This document shows positions 8,866-17,286 of a DNA stretch of 64,000 nt, in pieces. Position numbers and translations under genes: made by a program. The number at the start of each line of letters is the position of its first letter. The stretch's first letter is position 1. Origin of the DNA: Thiobacillus denitrificans. Lineage in GTDB: Bacteria > Pseudomonadota > Gammaproteobacteria > Burkholderiales > Thiobacillaceae. The stretch is taken from positions 80,174 to 144,173 of the forward strand of contig DDRS01000020.1 in NCBI GenBank assembly GCA_002343685.1. Reading direction: 5' to 3'. Below the pieces are notes generated by a model. The model ran no database searches and was not told the origin of the DNA. It was given only the letters and a program-made list of their open reading frames with translations.

Positions 8866-9909
8866 ATGAGTATCATCAACCAGACGTTGCGTGCGCTGGA
8901 CGCGCGCCAGACCGATCGCGCGTCCCGCCGGACGCCGCCGCCTCCACCCGTCTGGGCGAAGCGGCCCCGGACGCGGCTGTGGGCCAGCGTTGCCCTGTTA
9001 TCGTCACTTGCCGGACTGGCAATCTGGTTGGCCGCTGAACGTCGCCAGCCGCCACCCGTGGAAAGTGAGCGGCATGTCGCGATGCAGTCTGTGGCCGTGT
9101 CAGCGCCTATGCCGCATGCGTCGCCTGCCGTGCCCCCCACACAAATTTCGGTCAAGACATCCGCCACCCCCGTTGTCGCCGAGCACCAAGCCGGGCCTGT
9201 GGATGAGAAAAAAGACAAGCGACGGCCTGGATCGGACCCCCCGCCCAAACTGCCCGGACCCGCCGTGGCGGTCGCGACGGTGGACGTGTCGGATCACGCC
9301 GTGGCGCAGCAGCCGGTCATCCGTAAGGAAGCCAGCCAATCCACTCCCCGGGAAGCCGCCGACGAGCGCTATCGCAAGGCATTGACGCTCATCCGGGCAG
9401 GGCAGGCGGATCGGGCCCGGGCGCTGCTGGAAGAGGCGCTTGCATTGTCGCCGGAGCATGTCGCTGCGCGCGAGACGTTGGCCGCGTTGTTGAGCAATGC
9501 CGGTCGCGACCAGGAGGCCGAAAAGGTCTTGCGCATTGGGCGTGCAGTGAGTCCTGAGCATGCGTGGTTTGCGCTCAGTCTCGCCCGCTTGCAGGCAGCG
9601 CGTGGGGATACGGAAGGCGCCGTCGCAAGCTTGCAGAGCGGGATGGGCGGGCACGGGGTCGATGCCGATTACCATGCGACGCTGGCGGCGCTGCTGGTGC
9701 AGCTCAAGCAATATCCCGATGCCGTACGGCAATACGAGCAGGCGCTTAAGATGCAACCGGGCCCGGGAACCTGGTGGGTGGGCTTGGGACTCGCTCTGGC
9801 CGCCCAGGGAAAAAACGACGAAGCGCGGTCCGCCTACCGGCGCGCGCGCATGGCAGGCAATTTGCCGGATACGCTCGAAGAATTCGTCCGTGCCAAACTT
9901 GCCGACTAG
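8866..9909 (+). CDS. mshN: MSHA biogenesis protein MshN (TPR)
   Basis: A 347-residue protein that begins Met-Ser-Ile-Ile-Asn-Gln-Thr-Leu-Arg-Ala-Leu, the usual MshN start. It has one transmembrane helix at about residues 43-61, a Pro/Ala-rich linker to about 160, and then several tetratricopeptide repeats to the end (for example Ala-Leu-Leu-Glu-Glu-Ala-Leu-Ala-Leu-Ser-Pro-Glu). It is an inner-membrane protein with a periplasmic TPR domain. It is the last MSHA gene on this side; mshE and mshG, usually found next, are absent and may lie upstream of the window. Confidence 0.88.
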   Translation: MSIINQTLRALDARQTDRASRRTPPPPPVWAKRPRTRLWASVALLSSLAGLAIWLAAERRQPPPVESERHVAMQSVAVSAPMPHASPAVPPTQISVKTSATPVVAEHQAGPVDEKKDKRRPGSDPPPKLPGPAVAVATVDVSDHAVAQQPVIRKEASQSTPREAADERYRKALTLIRAGQADRARALLEEALALSPEHVAARETLAALLSNAGRDQEAEKVLRIGRAVSPEHAWFALSLARLQAARGDTEGAVASLQSGMGGHGVDADYHATLAALLVQLKQYPDAVRQYEQALKMQPGPGTWWVGLGLALAAQGKNDEARSAYRRARMAGNLPDTLEEFVRAKLAD

Positions 9910-10033
9910 CAATCGGCTGGCACGGTGAATCCCTTGAAATCACAGGGGTTGCGCGAACGCCGCCATGGCGCGGCGCATAGGCGTGTGGTAATTACACAAC
10001 GCAAATTTTTCGCAATGGAAGAAAATTAATAGA

Positions 10034-10064
10034 TTGTGGTTTTCTTTTGCCGATTTGTTAGAAT
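10034..10064 (+). promoter_or_regulatory. extended -10 promoter of the alanine-rich lipoprotein gene
   Basis: An A+T-rich stretch upstream of 10142 contains TGTTAGAAT at 10056-10064, which is TAGAAT with the TGn extension. TTGTGG at 10034-10039 is a weak -35 with a 19-base spacer. The predicted leader is about 70 bases and ends with an AAAGGGA ribosome binding site at 10129-10135. Confidence 0.5.
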
Positions 10065-10141
10065 TCCGCGCGTCGGCTGGATCTCAAGTCCCGGACCGAT
10101 CTCTGGTGTGGGTTTTTATATTCGTAATAAAGGGAAATCAA

Positions 10142-10393
10142 ATGAAATATTCCGTTCTCCTGGCTGCTCTGCTGGCTGTTTCCATGACTGCTTGTGGCAA
10201 AAAAGAAGAAGCCGCTGCTCCTGCTGAAGCTCCCGCTGCTGCTGCTGCTGCTCCGGCTCCGGAAGCTGCTGCTCCGATGGAAGCTGCTCCTGCTGCTGCT
10301 CCGGAAGCTGCCGCTCCCGCTGCTGACACTGCTGCACCTGCTGCTGACGCTGCCGCTCCCGCTGCTGCGCCTGCTGAAGCTCCTGCCAAGTAA
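10142..10393 (+). CDS. small alanine/proline-rich lipoprotein
   Basis: I start this at ATG 10142, 6 bases after AAAGGGA, giving 83 residues. The first 17 residues are a lipoprotein signal with lipobox Met-Thr-Ala-Cys. The mature part starts Gly-Lys-Lys-Glu-Glu and is then almost entirely Ala, Pro and Glu in short Ala-Ala-Pro and Glu-Ala-Ala-Pro units, with no folded domain. Alanine is encoded mostly by GCT, unlike the GCC/GCG preference of surrounding genes. It is monocistronic, with its own promoter and a strong terminator. Such low-complexity lipoproteins are probably abundant envelope proteins; no function is known to me. Confidence 0.8.
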   Translation: MKYSVLLAALLAVSMTACGKKEEAAAPAEAPAAAAAAPAPEAAAPMEAAPAAAPEAAAPAADTAAPAADAAAPAAAPAEAPAK

Positions 10394-10410
10394 TTTCTGG
10401 CTCAGGAACG

Positions 10411-10438
10411 AAAACCGGCCTTCGGGCCGGTTTTTTTA
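10411..10438 (+). terminator. intrinsic terminator of the lipoprotein gene
   Basis: A perfect stem of AAAACCGGCC and GGCCGGTTTT around a TTCG-containing loop, followed by seven T. It sits 20 bases after the lipoprotein stop. Its T-run overlaps the 3' end of the convergent aminotransferase gene and, being symmetrical, it may stop both transcripts. Confidence 0.92.
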
Positions 10439-11605
10439 TGCCTGCAAGAAACGATCGAGCCGCGCCATGGCTTCGGCCAGCCGTGGCAGCGGTTGCGTGT
10501 AGGCGAAGCGGATATGGCGTGCTGAATGGTAGCTGCCGAAATCGATCCCGGGCGTCGCGGCGATGCCTGCTTCCTCGAGCAAACGATTGGCCAATACATG
10601 GCTGTCTTGGGTCAGGCGACTGCAATCGGCATACAGGTAAAACGCGCCCTGTGGGGTGGCCGGGATGACGAAGCCGCGCTCGCGCAAGGCCGGTAGCAGG
10701 TAATCGCGACGAACGCGCAGCTCGGCCTTGCAGGCTTCGAGCATGCCCAGGGTTGCGGGAGCGAATGCTGCAAGCGCGGCATGCTGCGCCGGGGTGGGGG
10801 CGGCCAGAAACAGATTCTGTGCGAGCCGTTCCAGTGCCGGCATGGCCCAGGCGGGGGCCGCCAGCCAGCCGAGCCGCCAGCCGGTCATCAGGAAGAACTT
10901 CGAGAAACTGTTGACGACAAACACGTCGTCCCAGTGGGCGGCGCTGTGTTCGAGGCCGTCGTAGGTCAGCGCCAGATAGATCTCGTCGACGATCAGGGCG
11001 ATGCCATGCACAGCGCACCAGTCGTGGATGCGTTCGAGCTCATCCGCTGCCATGGCAGTGCCGGTGGGGTTGGACGGGCTGGCGATCAGCACCGCACGGG
11101 TGGCTGCGGTGGCGTGACGCTCGATCAGTTCGAGCGTGAGCTGGAAGCCGCTGTCGGCATCGACCGGCACGTTGATCGCGTGTGCTTCGCAAAAGCGGGC
11201 GAAGTGGCGATTGCAGGGATAGCCGGGGTCGGCCATCAATACGGCGTCGCCGGGCCCGGCCAGCAATCCCAGCGCCAGCAGCAGCGCGCCGGATGCGCCG
11301 GGGGTGACGACGATGCACCCGGGTTCGACCGGGGCCTGCCAGCGCGAGGCATAAAATCCGGCGATGGCCGCGCGCAGCTCAGGCAGGCCCAGGGCGCCGG
11401 TGTAGTGCGTATGGCCGGCACGCAACGCGGCAATGCCGGCCTCGACGATGGGCGGTGGCGTGGCGAAATCGGGTTCGCCGATTTCGAGATGGACGATATC
11501 GCGGCCGGCTGCCTCCAAGGCTTGCGCCCGCGCCAGGAGATCCATGACGTGGAACGGCGCGATGTCGTCGATGCGCGCGGCCGTTCTCGGTGGTTTCGAA
11601 TTCAT
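10436..11605 (-). CDS. class I/II PLP-dependent aminotransferase
   Basis: A 389-residue fold-type I aminotransferase. Recognisable elements are the N-terminal Glu-Ile-Gly-Glu-Pro-Asp-Phe motif (about residues 42-48), Ser-Pro-Ser-Asn-Pro-Thr-Gly (about 174-180) and the PLP lysine in Asn-Ser-Phe-Ser-Lys-Phe-Phe. The closest functional classes are AlaA/AspC-like enzymes that transaminate alanine, aspartate or a keto acid with glutamate. The exact substrate cannot be read from the sequence. It is the third gene of rmuC-mtfA-aminotransferase, with a 4-base overlap with mtfA, so it is co-translated. Confidence 0.88.
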   Translation of the reverse strand: MNSKPPRTAARIDDIAPFHVMDLLARAQALEAAGRDIVHLEIGEPDFATPPPIVEAGIAALRAGHTHYTGALGLPELRAAIAGFYASRWQAPVEPGCIVVTPGASGALLLALGLLAGPGDAVLMADPGYPCNRHFARFCEAHAINVPVDADSGFQLTLELIERHATAATRAVLIASPSNPTGTAMAADELERIHDWCAVHGIALIVDEIYLALTYDGLEHSAAHWDDVFVVNSFSKFFLMTGWRLGWLAAPAWAMPALERLAQNLFLAAPTPAQHAALAAFAPATLGMLEACKAELRVRRDYLLPALRERGFVIPATPQGAFYLYADCSRLTQDSHVLANRLLEEAGIAATPGIDFGSYHSARHIRFAYTQPLPRLAEAMARLDRFLQA

Positions 11606-12375
11606 GCTTCTTCCCCCCGGGGATGCAGCGGATGCTGGCGATAGAACTGCCGCAACTGCCGGTAGACGGCCGGGTACTCCGCATCGAGCAGCGCCGGCGT
11701 TTCAAAAAACACCTCGGTGAGCACCGCAAAGAACTCGGCGGGGTCGGCCGTGGCATAGGGATCGATGGCCGTATCCTCGCCGGCGTCGATGCGGCTGCAC
11801 AGATCCGCGTAGGCCGTGCTGAAGTCGCGTGCCCAAGCGCTCGAATCCATGCCGCGATGTAGCGGCGGAAACCCGTTGGCGTCGCCGTTCAGCATGTCGA
11901 GCTTGTGGGCGAACTCGTGCAGCACGACGTTGACACCGTCGGCCTGGCCGCTGGTCTCGACGTCGGCGAGCGACAGGATCAGCGGGCCGCCGTGCCAGGA
12001 TTCGCCCGCCAGGATGTCGCGCGTATGGTGAACCACCCCGATCTCATCCACCTCCTCGCGGGCGCGCAGGAACTCATCGGGATAGAGAATGATTTCGCTC
12101 CAGCCGCGGTAGCTGTCCTCGCCGAGGTTGAGCGTCAGCAGGCAGGCCTGCAGGGCAATGGCGAGCCGGATGGCCGAATCGACCTCGGCGCCGCCCGCCG
12201 CGGAAAACGTCTTGTCGTGGGTGAACAGGCTGACGGCCTCGTGCAGGCGCGCCCGTTCCGAGGCATCCAGCCGGTGCAGGATCGGCAGGCGGGCGAGTGC
12301 GGCGTCGAAATCCCTTGGCGGGATGGCGTGCCGCTCAAGGATGCGGGCACGGCGCCAGCGGCCGAACCAACTCAT
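11602..12375 (-). CDS. mtfA: M90-family zinc peptidase MtfA
   Basis: A 257-residue soluble protein of the MtfA (Mlc titration factor A) family. The zinc motif His-Glu-Phe-Ala-His lies at about residues 150-154 within Val-Asn-Val-Val-Leu-His-Glu-Phe-Ala-His-Lys-Leu-Asp. The Glu-Phe-Phe-Ala-Val and Val-Phe-Phe-Glu-Thr segments further on are also typical. In E. coli MtfA binds the repressor Mlc and has aminopeptidase activity; no mlc or ptsG is present here, so the partner is unknown. It overlaps rmuC and the aminotransferase by 4 bases each. Confidence 0.9.
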   Translation of the reverse strand: MSWFGRWRRARILERHAIPPRDFDAALARLPILHRLDASERARLHEAVSLFTHDKTFSAAGGAEVDSAIRLAIALQACLLTLNLGEDSYRGWSEIILYPDEFLRAREEVDEIGVVHHTRDILAGESWHGGPLILSLADVETSGQADGVNVVLHEFAHKLDMLNGDANGFPPLHRGMDSSAWARDFSTAYADLCSRIDAGEDTAIDPYATADPAEFFAVLTEVFFETPALLDAEYPAVYRQLRQFYRQHPLHPRGEEA

Positions 12376-13664
12376 TCGTCGTCATCGAGCAGGCGCGCGT
12401 TGGCGGCGTCCGGGTGCTCGAGCTCGACCCGCTCGATCTGCTGAAAGCGGCGGCTGATCTTGTCGCTGGAAATGCGCACCTCGCTCACATCCTTGTTGGC
12501 CTGCTCGATGTGGGAGGCGAGTTTTTTCATGCGCTCGTCGAAGCGGGAAAAATCCTTCGCCAGCTTGCCCAGTTCGTCCTTGATGACGTGGGCCATGCGC
12601 CGCGTCTCCGAATCGCGAATCACCGCGCGTGCGGTGTTGAGCACGGCCATCAGCGTGGTCGGCGAGGTGAGCCAGACGCGCTTCTTCTGTGCGTGCTCGA
12701 CCAGGTCGGGATGGTAGGCGTGGATCTCGGCGAACACCGCTTCGGCCGGCAGGAACATCACGGCGCCGTCGGATGTTTCGCCTTCGACAATGTACTTGGC
12801 GGCAATGTCGTCGACGTGTTTTTTGACGTCGGCCTTGAACTGTCGTCGTGAGGCGTCGCGCTCGGCAGGCGGCAGGCTGTCGTCGAACATGCGGCTGTAG
12901 TTTTCGAGCGGGAACTTGGAATCGACGCAGACCATGCCGGTCGGGGCGGGCAGGATCAGGATGCAGTCGGCGCGGGCGCCGCTTTTCAGCGTGTACTGGA
13001 AAGCGTAGGCGTCCGGCGGCAGGCTGTTCCTGACCAGCGCTTCCAGCTGCACCTCGCCGAAGGCGCCGCGCGAGCGTTTGTCGCCCAGTATCTCCTGAAG
13101 CGAGACGACGTTGGACGCGAGGCCCTCGATCTTTTTCTGCGCCTCGTCGATTACCGCCAGCCGTGTCATCACCGAGGTGAAGGTCTCGTTGGTCTTCTTG
13201 AAGCCTTCGTCGAGACGCTCGGCGACCTTGCCGGAGATTTCGTTGAGCCGTCCGTCGACCGTCTGCGACAACTGCTGGACGCGCTCGTTGAAATGCGCGG
13301 TCATGCCTTTGAGCGTGTCCTGCAACAGGCTCTGTTCGGCGCGTCCCTGTTCGATTAGCTTTTCGAGCATCGCGGTCTGGAACAGGCTGAACTGGCCGGT
13401 GACGGTTTCGCGCGTTTCCGCCAGCCGTTCGCTCTGCGCCACCTGCAAGGCGGCGAGCTGGGTCTGCATGCGGTCGGATTGCTGTGACAATCCGGTGTGC
13501 AGGTCGGTCAGCACCGCGCGGTGACGGGCTTCCATGTCCTGAGCCAATAGCGCGGGCAATCCGAGTTGCTCCCGCCGCAGCGCGCCCAGGCGAAGCAGCA
13601 GGATGGCGATCATGAGAATGAGGGCGGCAAGGCCGGCGAGGAGGCCGATTTCGACAGGTTGCAT
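12372..13664 (-). CDS. rmuC: DNA recombination protein RmuC
   Basis: A 430-residue protein with an N-terminal transmembrane helix (about residues 7-27), a long coiled coil (about 40-190) and the conserved RmuC nuclease-like core (about 190-390), including Gly-Ala-Phe-Gly-Glu-Val-Gln-Leu-Glu and Val-Cys-Val-Asp-Ser-Lys-Phe-Pro-Leu-Glu. The family limits recombination at short inverted repeats and has a predicted PD-(D/E)XK-like fold. It is the first gene of the three-gene unit with mtfA and the aminotransferase. Confidence 0.93.
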   Translation of the reverse strand: MQPVEIGLLAGLAALILMIAILLLRLGALRREQLGLPALLAQDMEARHRAVLTDLHTGLSQQSDRMQTQLAALQVAQSERLAETRETVTGQFSLFQTAMLEKLIEQGRAEQSLLQDTLKGMTAHFNERVQQLSQTVDGRLNEISGKVAERLDEGFKKTNETFTSVMTRLAVIDEAQKKIEGLASNVVSLQEILGDKRSRGAFGEVQLEALVRNSLPPDAYAFQYTLKSGARADCILILPAPTGMVCVDSKFPLENYSRMFDDSLPPAERDASRRQFKADVKKHVDDIAAKYIVEGETSDGAVMFLPAEAVFAEIHAYHPDLVEHAQKKRVWLTSPTTLMAVLNTARAVIRDSETRRMAHVIKDELGKLAKDFSRFDERMKKLASHIEQANKDVSEVRISSDKISRRFQQIERVELEHPDAANARLLDDDE

Positions 13665-13689
13665 GCGCGGATTTTACCTGTGCCGCCAT

Positions 13690-13713
13690 AAAAAAACCCG
13701 GCAAGAAGCCGGG
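13690..13713 (-). terminator. intrinsic terminator of typA
   Basis: On the minus strand, CCCGGC-TTCTT-GCCGGG (13713 down to 13697) is followed by seven T (13696 to 13690). It lies 37 bases past the typA stop and separates typA from rmuC. Confidence 0.92.
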
Positions 13714-13750
13714 TTGGGTCAAACCAGTCCCGGCTCACGCCGGTACGGGA

Positions 13751-15583
13751 TTACGCCGCCGCGCGGTTGGCGCGCTTGCGCTCGTGTTCCTGCAGGTGGC
13801 GCTTGCGGATGCGGATCGACTTGGGCGTGATTTCCACCAATTCGTCGTCGTCGATGAACTCCACCGCGGACTCCAGCGTCAGCTTGATCGGCGTGGTCAG
13901 GCGTACGGCCTCGTCGGTGCCGGAGGCACGCACGTTGGTGAGCTGCTTGCCCTTGATCGGGTTGACCACGAGGTCATTGTCGCGGCTGTGGATGCCGATG
14001 ACCATGCCTTCGTACAGCTTGTCGCCGGGCGAGACGAACATGCGGCCGCGGTCTTCGAGTTTCCACAGCGCGTAGGCCACGGCCTCGCCGTTGTCCTGCG
14101 ACACCAGCACGCCGTTGTGGCGGCCGGGCAGGTCGGCTTTCACCGGACCATAGTCGTCGAACACGTGGCTCATCAGGCCGGTGCCGCGCGTCATGGTCAT
14201 GAAGTCGGACTGGAAGCCGATCAGGCCGCGCGCCGGAATGTGGTATTCGAGGCGGGTGCGGCCGCGGCCGTCAGATTCCATGTTGGTCAGTTCGCCGCGG
14301 CGGCGGCCGATCTCTTCCATCACGCCGCCCTGGTGTTCGTCTTCCAGGTCGATGGTGAGGTTTTCATACGGTTCGCACTTCTCGCCGTTGATCTCCTTGT
14401 ACACGACGCGCGGCTTGGCGACGGCCATTTCGAAGCCTTCGCGGCGCATGTTTTCGAGAAGAATCGTCAGGTGCAGCTCGCCGCGGCCGGAGACGCGGAA
14501 CACGTCGGCGTCTCCGGTGTCGTCCACGCGCAGCGCCACGTTGGTCAGCAGTTCCTTGTTGAGGCGGTCGCGGATCTGGCGACTGGTGACGAACTTGCCT
14601 TCGGTGCCGGCGAGCGGCGAGGTGTTCACCATGAAATCCATGGTGAGCGTGGGTTCGTCGACCCCGAGTACGGGCAGGCCGACCGGGTTTTCCTTGTCGC
14701 AGATGGTGACGCCGATGCCGATGTCGTCGAGACCCGAGATGATGATGATGTCGCCGGCTTCGGCTTCGTCCACCGGTATGCGGTCGAGGCCTTTGAAGCC
14801 GAGCACCTGGTTGATGCGGCCGGTGGCAACCTGGTCTTCGTGGTTCATCACGACGACCGACATGCCGGGTTTGATGCGGCCATTGAGTACGCGGCCGACG
14901 CCGAGGCGGCCGGTGTAGGTCGAGTAGTCGAGCGCGGCGATCTGCAGTTGCAAGGGCGCATCAGCCGAGCCGGGCGGGGTGGGAACGTGAGTGAGCACGG
15001 TGTCGAACAGCGGCTTCATGTCGGCCGCGCTGCCGCCCTGCGAAGGCGCGTCCTTGAGATCGAGGCAGGCCCAGCCGTTGAGGCCGGACGCATAGATGAT
15101 CGGGAAGTCGAGCTGCTCGTCGGTGGCGCCGAGCTTGTCGAACAGATCGAAGGTCTGGTCGACGACCCAGTCGGGGCGCGAACCGGGGCGGTCCACCTTG
15201 TTGATCACGACGATGGGGCGCAGGCCCAGCGCCAGCGCCTTCTTGGTGACGAAGCGCGTCTGCGGCATCGGGCCTTCGACGGCGTCGACCAGCAGCACCA
15301 CGCCGTCGACCATGCCGAGCACGCGCTCGACTTCGCCGCCGAAGTCGGCGTGGCCGGGGGTGTCGACGATGTTGATGTGGTAGTCACCGTAGGTGATCGC
15401 GGTGTTTTTCGCCAGGATGGTGATGCCGCGTTCCTTTTCCAGGTCGTTGGAGTCCATGACGCGCTCGTCAACCGCCTGGTTGTCGCGGAAGGTGCCGGAC
15501 TGCTTGAGAAGCTGGTCGACCAGCGTGGTTTTGCCATGGTCGACGTGCGCGATGATGGCGATGTTGCGGAGCTTGCGGGACAT
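13751..15583 (-). CDS. typA: ribosome-associated GTPase TypA/BipA
   Basis: A 610-residue translational GTPase, the normal length for TypA. G1 is Ala-His-Val-Asp-His-Gly-Lys-Thr-Thr (about residues 12-20), G3 is Asp-Thr-Pro-Gly-His and G4 is Asn-Lys-Val-Asp. EF-G-like domains II, III and V and the TypA-specific C-terminal domain follow. It binds ribosomes and influences assembly and stress adaptation. The leader has no clear Shine-Dalgarno sequence, although the promoter and terminator are both strong. Confidence 0.97.
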   Translation of the reverse strand: MSRKLRNIAIIAHVDHGKTTLVDQLLKQSGTFRDNQAVDERVMDSNDLEKERGITILAKNTAITYGDYHINIVDTPGHADFGGEVERVLGMVDGVVLLVDAVEGPMPQTRFVTKKALALGLRPIVVINKVDRPGSRPDWVVDQTFDLFDKLGATDEQLDFPIIYASGLNGWACLDLKDAPSQGGSAADMKPLFDTVLTHVPTPPGSADAPLQLQIAALDYSTYTGRLGVGRVLNGRIKPGMSVVVMNHEDQVATGRINQVLGFKGLDRIPVDEAEAGDIIIISGLDDIGIGVTICDKENPVGLPVLGVDEPTLTMDFMVNTSPLAGTEGKFVTSRQIRDRLNKELLTNVALRVDDTGDADVFRVSGRGELHLTILLENMRREGFEMAVAKPRVVYKEINGEKCEPYENLTIDLEDEHQGGVMEEIGRRRGELTNMESDGRGRTRLEYHIPARGLIGFQSDFMTMTRGTGLMSHVFDDYGPVKADLPGRHNGVLVSQDNGEAVAYALWKLEDRGRMFVSPGDKLYEGMVIGIHSRDNDLVVNPIKGKQLTNVRASGTDEAVRLTTPIKLTLESAVEFIDDDELVEITPKSIRIRKRHLQEHERKRANRAAA

Positions 15584-15613
15584 GATGGGGGCCGGGATTC
15601 GGGGAAACCCGGC

Positions 15614-15622
15614 ATTATAACA
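15614..15622 (-). promoter_or_regulatory. perfect extended -10 promoter of typA
   Basis: Read on the minus strand the sequence is TGTTATAAT, a consensus TATAAT with the TGn extension. No good -35 is seen, as expected for extended -10 promoters. The predicted start is near 15607, giving a leader of only about 24 bases. It allows typA to be transcribed apart from the upstream purT-globin unit. Confidence 0.7.
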
Positions 15623-15643
15623 GGGTTTTGTGACGGAGCCCGT

Positions 15644-16900
15644 TTATTGGGCTAGGGGATGCGCGGCCAGCCGGGCGTCGATGCCCTGGATCACCCGCTG
15701 GTAGCGGGCGCTGCCGATGGGCCCGAAACGGCGGTCGAATTCGGTCTGCGGCATGAATTCCGGCAGGTTGCGGAAATCGGGCAGCAGATCGGTATCGCTG
15801 TGGGAGACGGCCAGCAGTTGTCGCACCCGAGCTGCGGCATCGCCGGTCGCATGGGTGCCGAGCTTCACGCCGGCACGATCGTTGGCCAGGTCGGTGAAAC
15901 TGAAGCCCGAGCCCCGGTCGGCGTCCTCTTCTTCCTTCATCAGGCCGATGGCATTGGCCAGGCGACTGCCGCCGTTGGCCGATAGGGCGGCGGAAATCAC
16001 GAAATGCTCGGCAAAGTCGCGCCGCCCGTGGATCGATAGCAGTACGCGTGGCGCCCGGCGGATCGAATGGCTGTCGCCCTCCAGCAACTTGGGCAGGCTG
16101 ATCCCTCCCAGGTACGCCGCCAGTGCAGTGAGGGCGGCGCGGTTTTCCTCGCGCGCGTCGTTGCCGTTTTGCAGGGCGTAGGTAAACAGTGGGCCCACGA
16201 TGCTCACCAGCGGCACCGTGCTGCCGCGCGGGTGGGGCTTCAGCAGCGTATCCAGCCGTTCTGCATAGGCCAGCATGCGGGCCTGGTCTTCCGGTGCAAG
16301 CAACAGTTCGGCGCTTTTTCGCTCGATCCGCGTCAGCAGCTCGGGACGCCAGCGGTAATCCAGCGTGGCCTGGTTTTCATCGAAACTCACCTGCGTGAAC
16401 GCATCGGCCAGTGCCGCATAGGTTTTGTCGCGCCGCAGCCAGCGATGCGCCAGACGCGCCGTCCAGTCGGCCAGCGTACCTGGCAGCGGCAGGCTGCCGA
16501 GCTGCAGGCTCCGGATGCGGATGCCGCCGGGCACATCGGCCACTTCGGCGGTGATGTTGAGGTAGCGTCCAAACGGGTTCGACGGGACGGTCAGCGTGGC
16601 GGTAAGGGTGGCCAGTCCCGGCGTAAGCTCGGCGGCAATGCCGCTGACGCGGCGCAGTTCGACGGCATAGTTGAGCAGCCGGTTGAGCTCGGCCTCGTCG
16701 AGCTGGATGCTCTGGACGACATCGGGCGTCTGCCCGCGCGGGTCGTGCTTCTCGAACAGCGATTTGATCCAGGCGAGGTCGGTGCGGCGGAATTGCGCCG
16801 GCGGCTCGATGGCGGGTGCGTCATCCAGCGCCAGCCAGGGCAGCAGGGTAAGTGCGGCCAGCACAACGAACAGTCCTCCCCAGCCGATCAGCCGTTTCAT
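15644..16900 (-). CDS. membrane-anchored protein of unknown function
   Basis: I start this at ATG 16900, so that residues 1-22 (Met-Lys-Arg-Leu then a hydrophobic helix) form a signal anchor; the open frame upstream belongs to the globin gene. The remaining roughly 395 residues are probably periplasmic. They begin with a region containing Asp-Glu-Ala-Glu-Leu-Asn-Arg-Leu-Leu and end with a conserved-looking block (Gly-Gly-Ser-Arg-Leu-Ala-Asn-Ala, Ser-Gly-Phe-Ser-Phe-Thr-Asp-Leu, Phe-Gly-Pro-Ile-Gly-Ser). I cannot name a family. It starts 2 bases after the globin stop, so the two are probably co-translated. Confidence 0.75.
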   Translation of the reverse strand: MKRLIGWGGLFVVLAALTLLPWLALDDAPAIEPPAQFRRTDLAWIKSLFEKHDPRGQTPDVVQSIQLDEAELNRLLNYAVELRRVSGIAAELTPGLATLTATLTVPSNPFGRYLNITAEVADVPGGIRIRSLQLGSLPLPGTLADWTARLAHRWLRRDKTYAALADAFTQVSFDENQATLDYRWRPELLTRIERKSAELLLAPEDQARMLAYAERLDTLLKPHPRGSTVPLVSIVGPLFTYALQNGNDAREENRAALTALAAYLGGISLPKLLEGDSHSIRRAPRVLLSIHGRRDFAEHFVISAALSANGGSRLANAIGLMKEEEDADRGSGFSFTDLANDRAGVKLGTHATGDAAARVRQLLAVSHSDTDLLPDFRNLPEFMPQTEFDRRFGPIGSARYQRVIQGIDARLAAHPLAQ

Positions 16901-16902
16901 GA

Positions 16903-17283
16903 TTATCCAGGCTGGTTGCGCATGAAGTCGGCGGTCTTGAAGAAGGCTGCGGTCAACTCCTGCTGCATGGCCGCATCCACGCCGACGTCCTGCATGGCGC
17001 GGACCATGCAGCCCATCCACTGGTCGCGTTCGGCCTCGCCGATGGCAAAGGGCATATGGCGGCGGCGCAGGAAAGGATGGCCGAAGCGGTCGATATATTC
17101 CGGCGGACCGCCGGTCCAGCCGGACAGGAACCAGAACAGTTTGTTGCGCGATTCGGTGAGATCGGCCGGATGCAGCTTGCGGATGCCGTAGTAATCCGGG
17201 TCTTCGTCCATCAGGTCGTAAAATCGATCGACCAGGCGGCGAATGGTCTCGCTGCCGCCAAGACGTTCGTAATGCGTTTGCAT
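16903..17283 (-). CDS. group 2 truncated haemoglobin (TrHbO-like)
   Basis: A 126-residue protein matching group 2 truncated globins. It has the Tyr-Glu-Arg-Leu-Gly-Gly start, the motif Phe-Leu-Ser-Gly-Trp-Thr-Gly-Gly-Pro-Pro (about residues 52-61) and Gly-His-Pro-Phe-Leu-Arg-Arg-Arg-His (about 68-76), which holds the proximal haem histidine. A Trp after this (Asp-Gln-Trp-Met) fits the TrHbO G8 tryptophan. These proteins bind O2 or NO and are linked to oxygen handling or redox protection. It lies between purT (3-base gap) and the membrane-anchored gene. Confidence 0.9.
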   Translation of the reverse strand: MQTHYERLGGSETIRRLVDRFYDLMDEDPDYYGIRKLHPADLTESRNKLFWFLSGWTGGPPEYIDRFGHPFLRRRHMPFAIGEAERDQWMGCMVRAMQDVGVDAAMQQELTAAFFKTADFMRNQPG

Positions 17284-17286
17284 CGT

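Noticed and set aside
9910..9960. Weak inverted repeat AATCCC/GGGGTT after mshN considered as a terminator
   Set aside because: The stem is short with a mismatch, and no T-run follows.
10138..10389. Ala/Gly-rich minus-strand frame opposite the small lipoprotein
   Set aside because: It mirrors the GCT/GCC-rich coding sequence of the lipoprotein; the sense gene has a promoter, ribosome binding site, lipobox and terminator.
10200..10390. Repetitive GCT-rich tract considered as a satellite or CRISPR-like array
   Set aside because: Units are short, irregular and in frame with a lipoprotein; no spacers or constant repeats are present.
13784..15655. 623-codon plus-strand frame opposite typA
   Set aside because: Shadow of typA. 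The translation is low-complexity (Val/Asp/His/Ala rich) and typA is unambiguous on the other strand.
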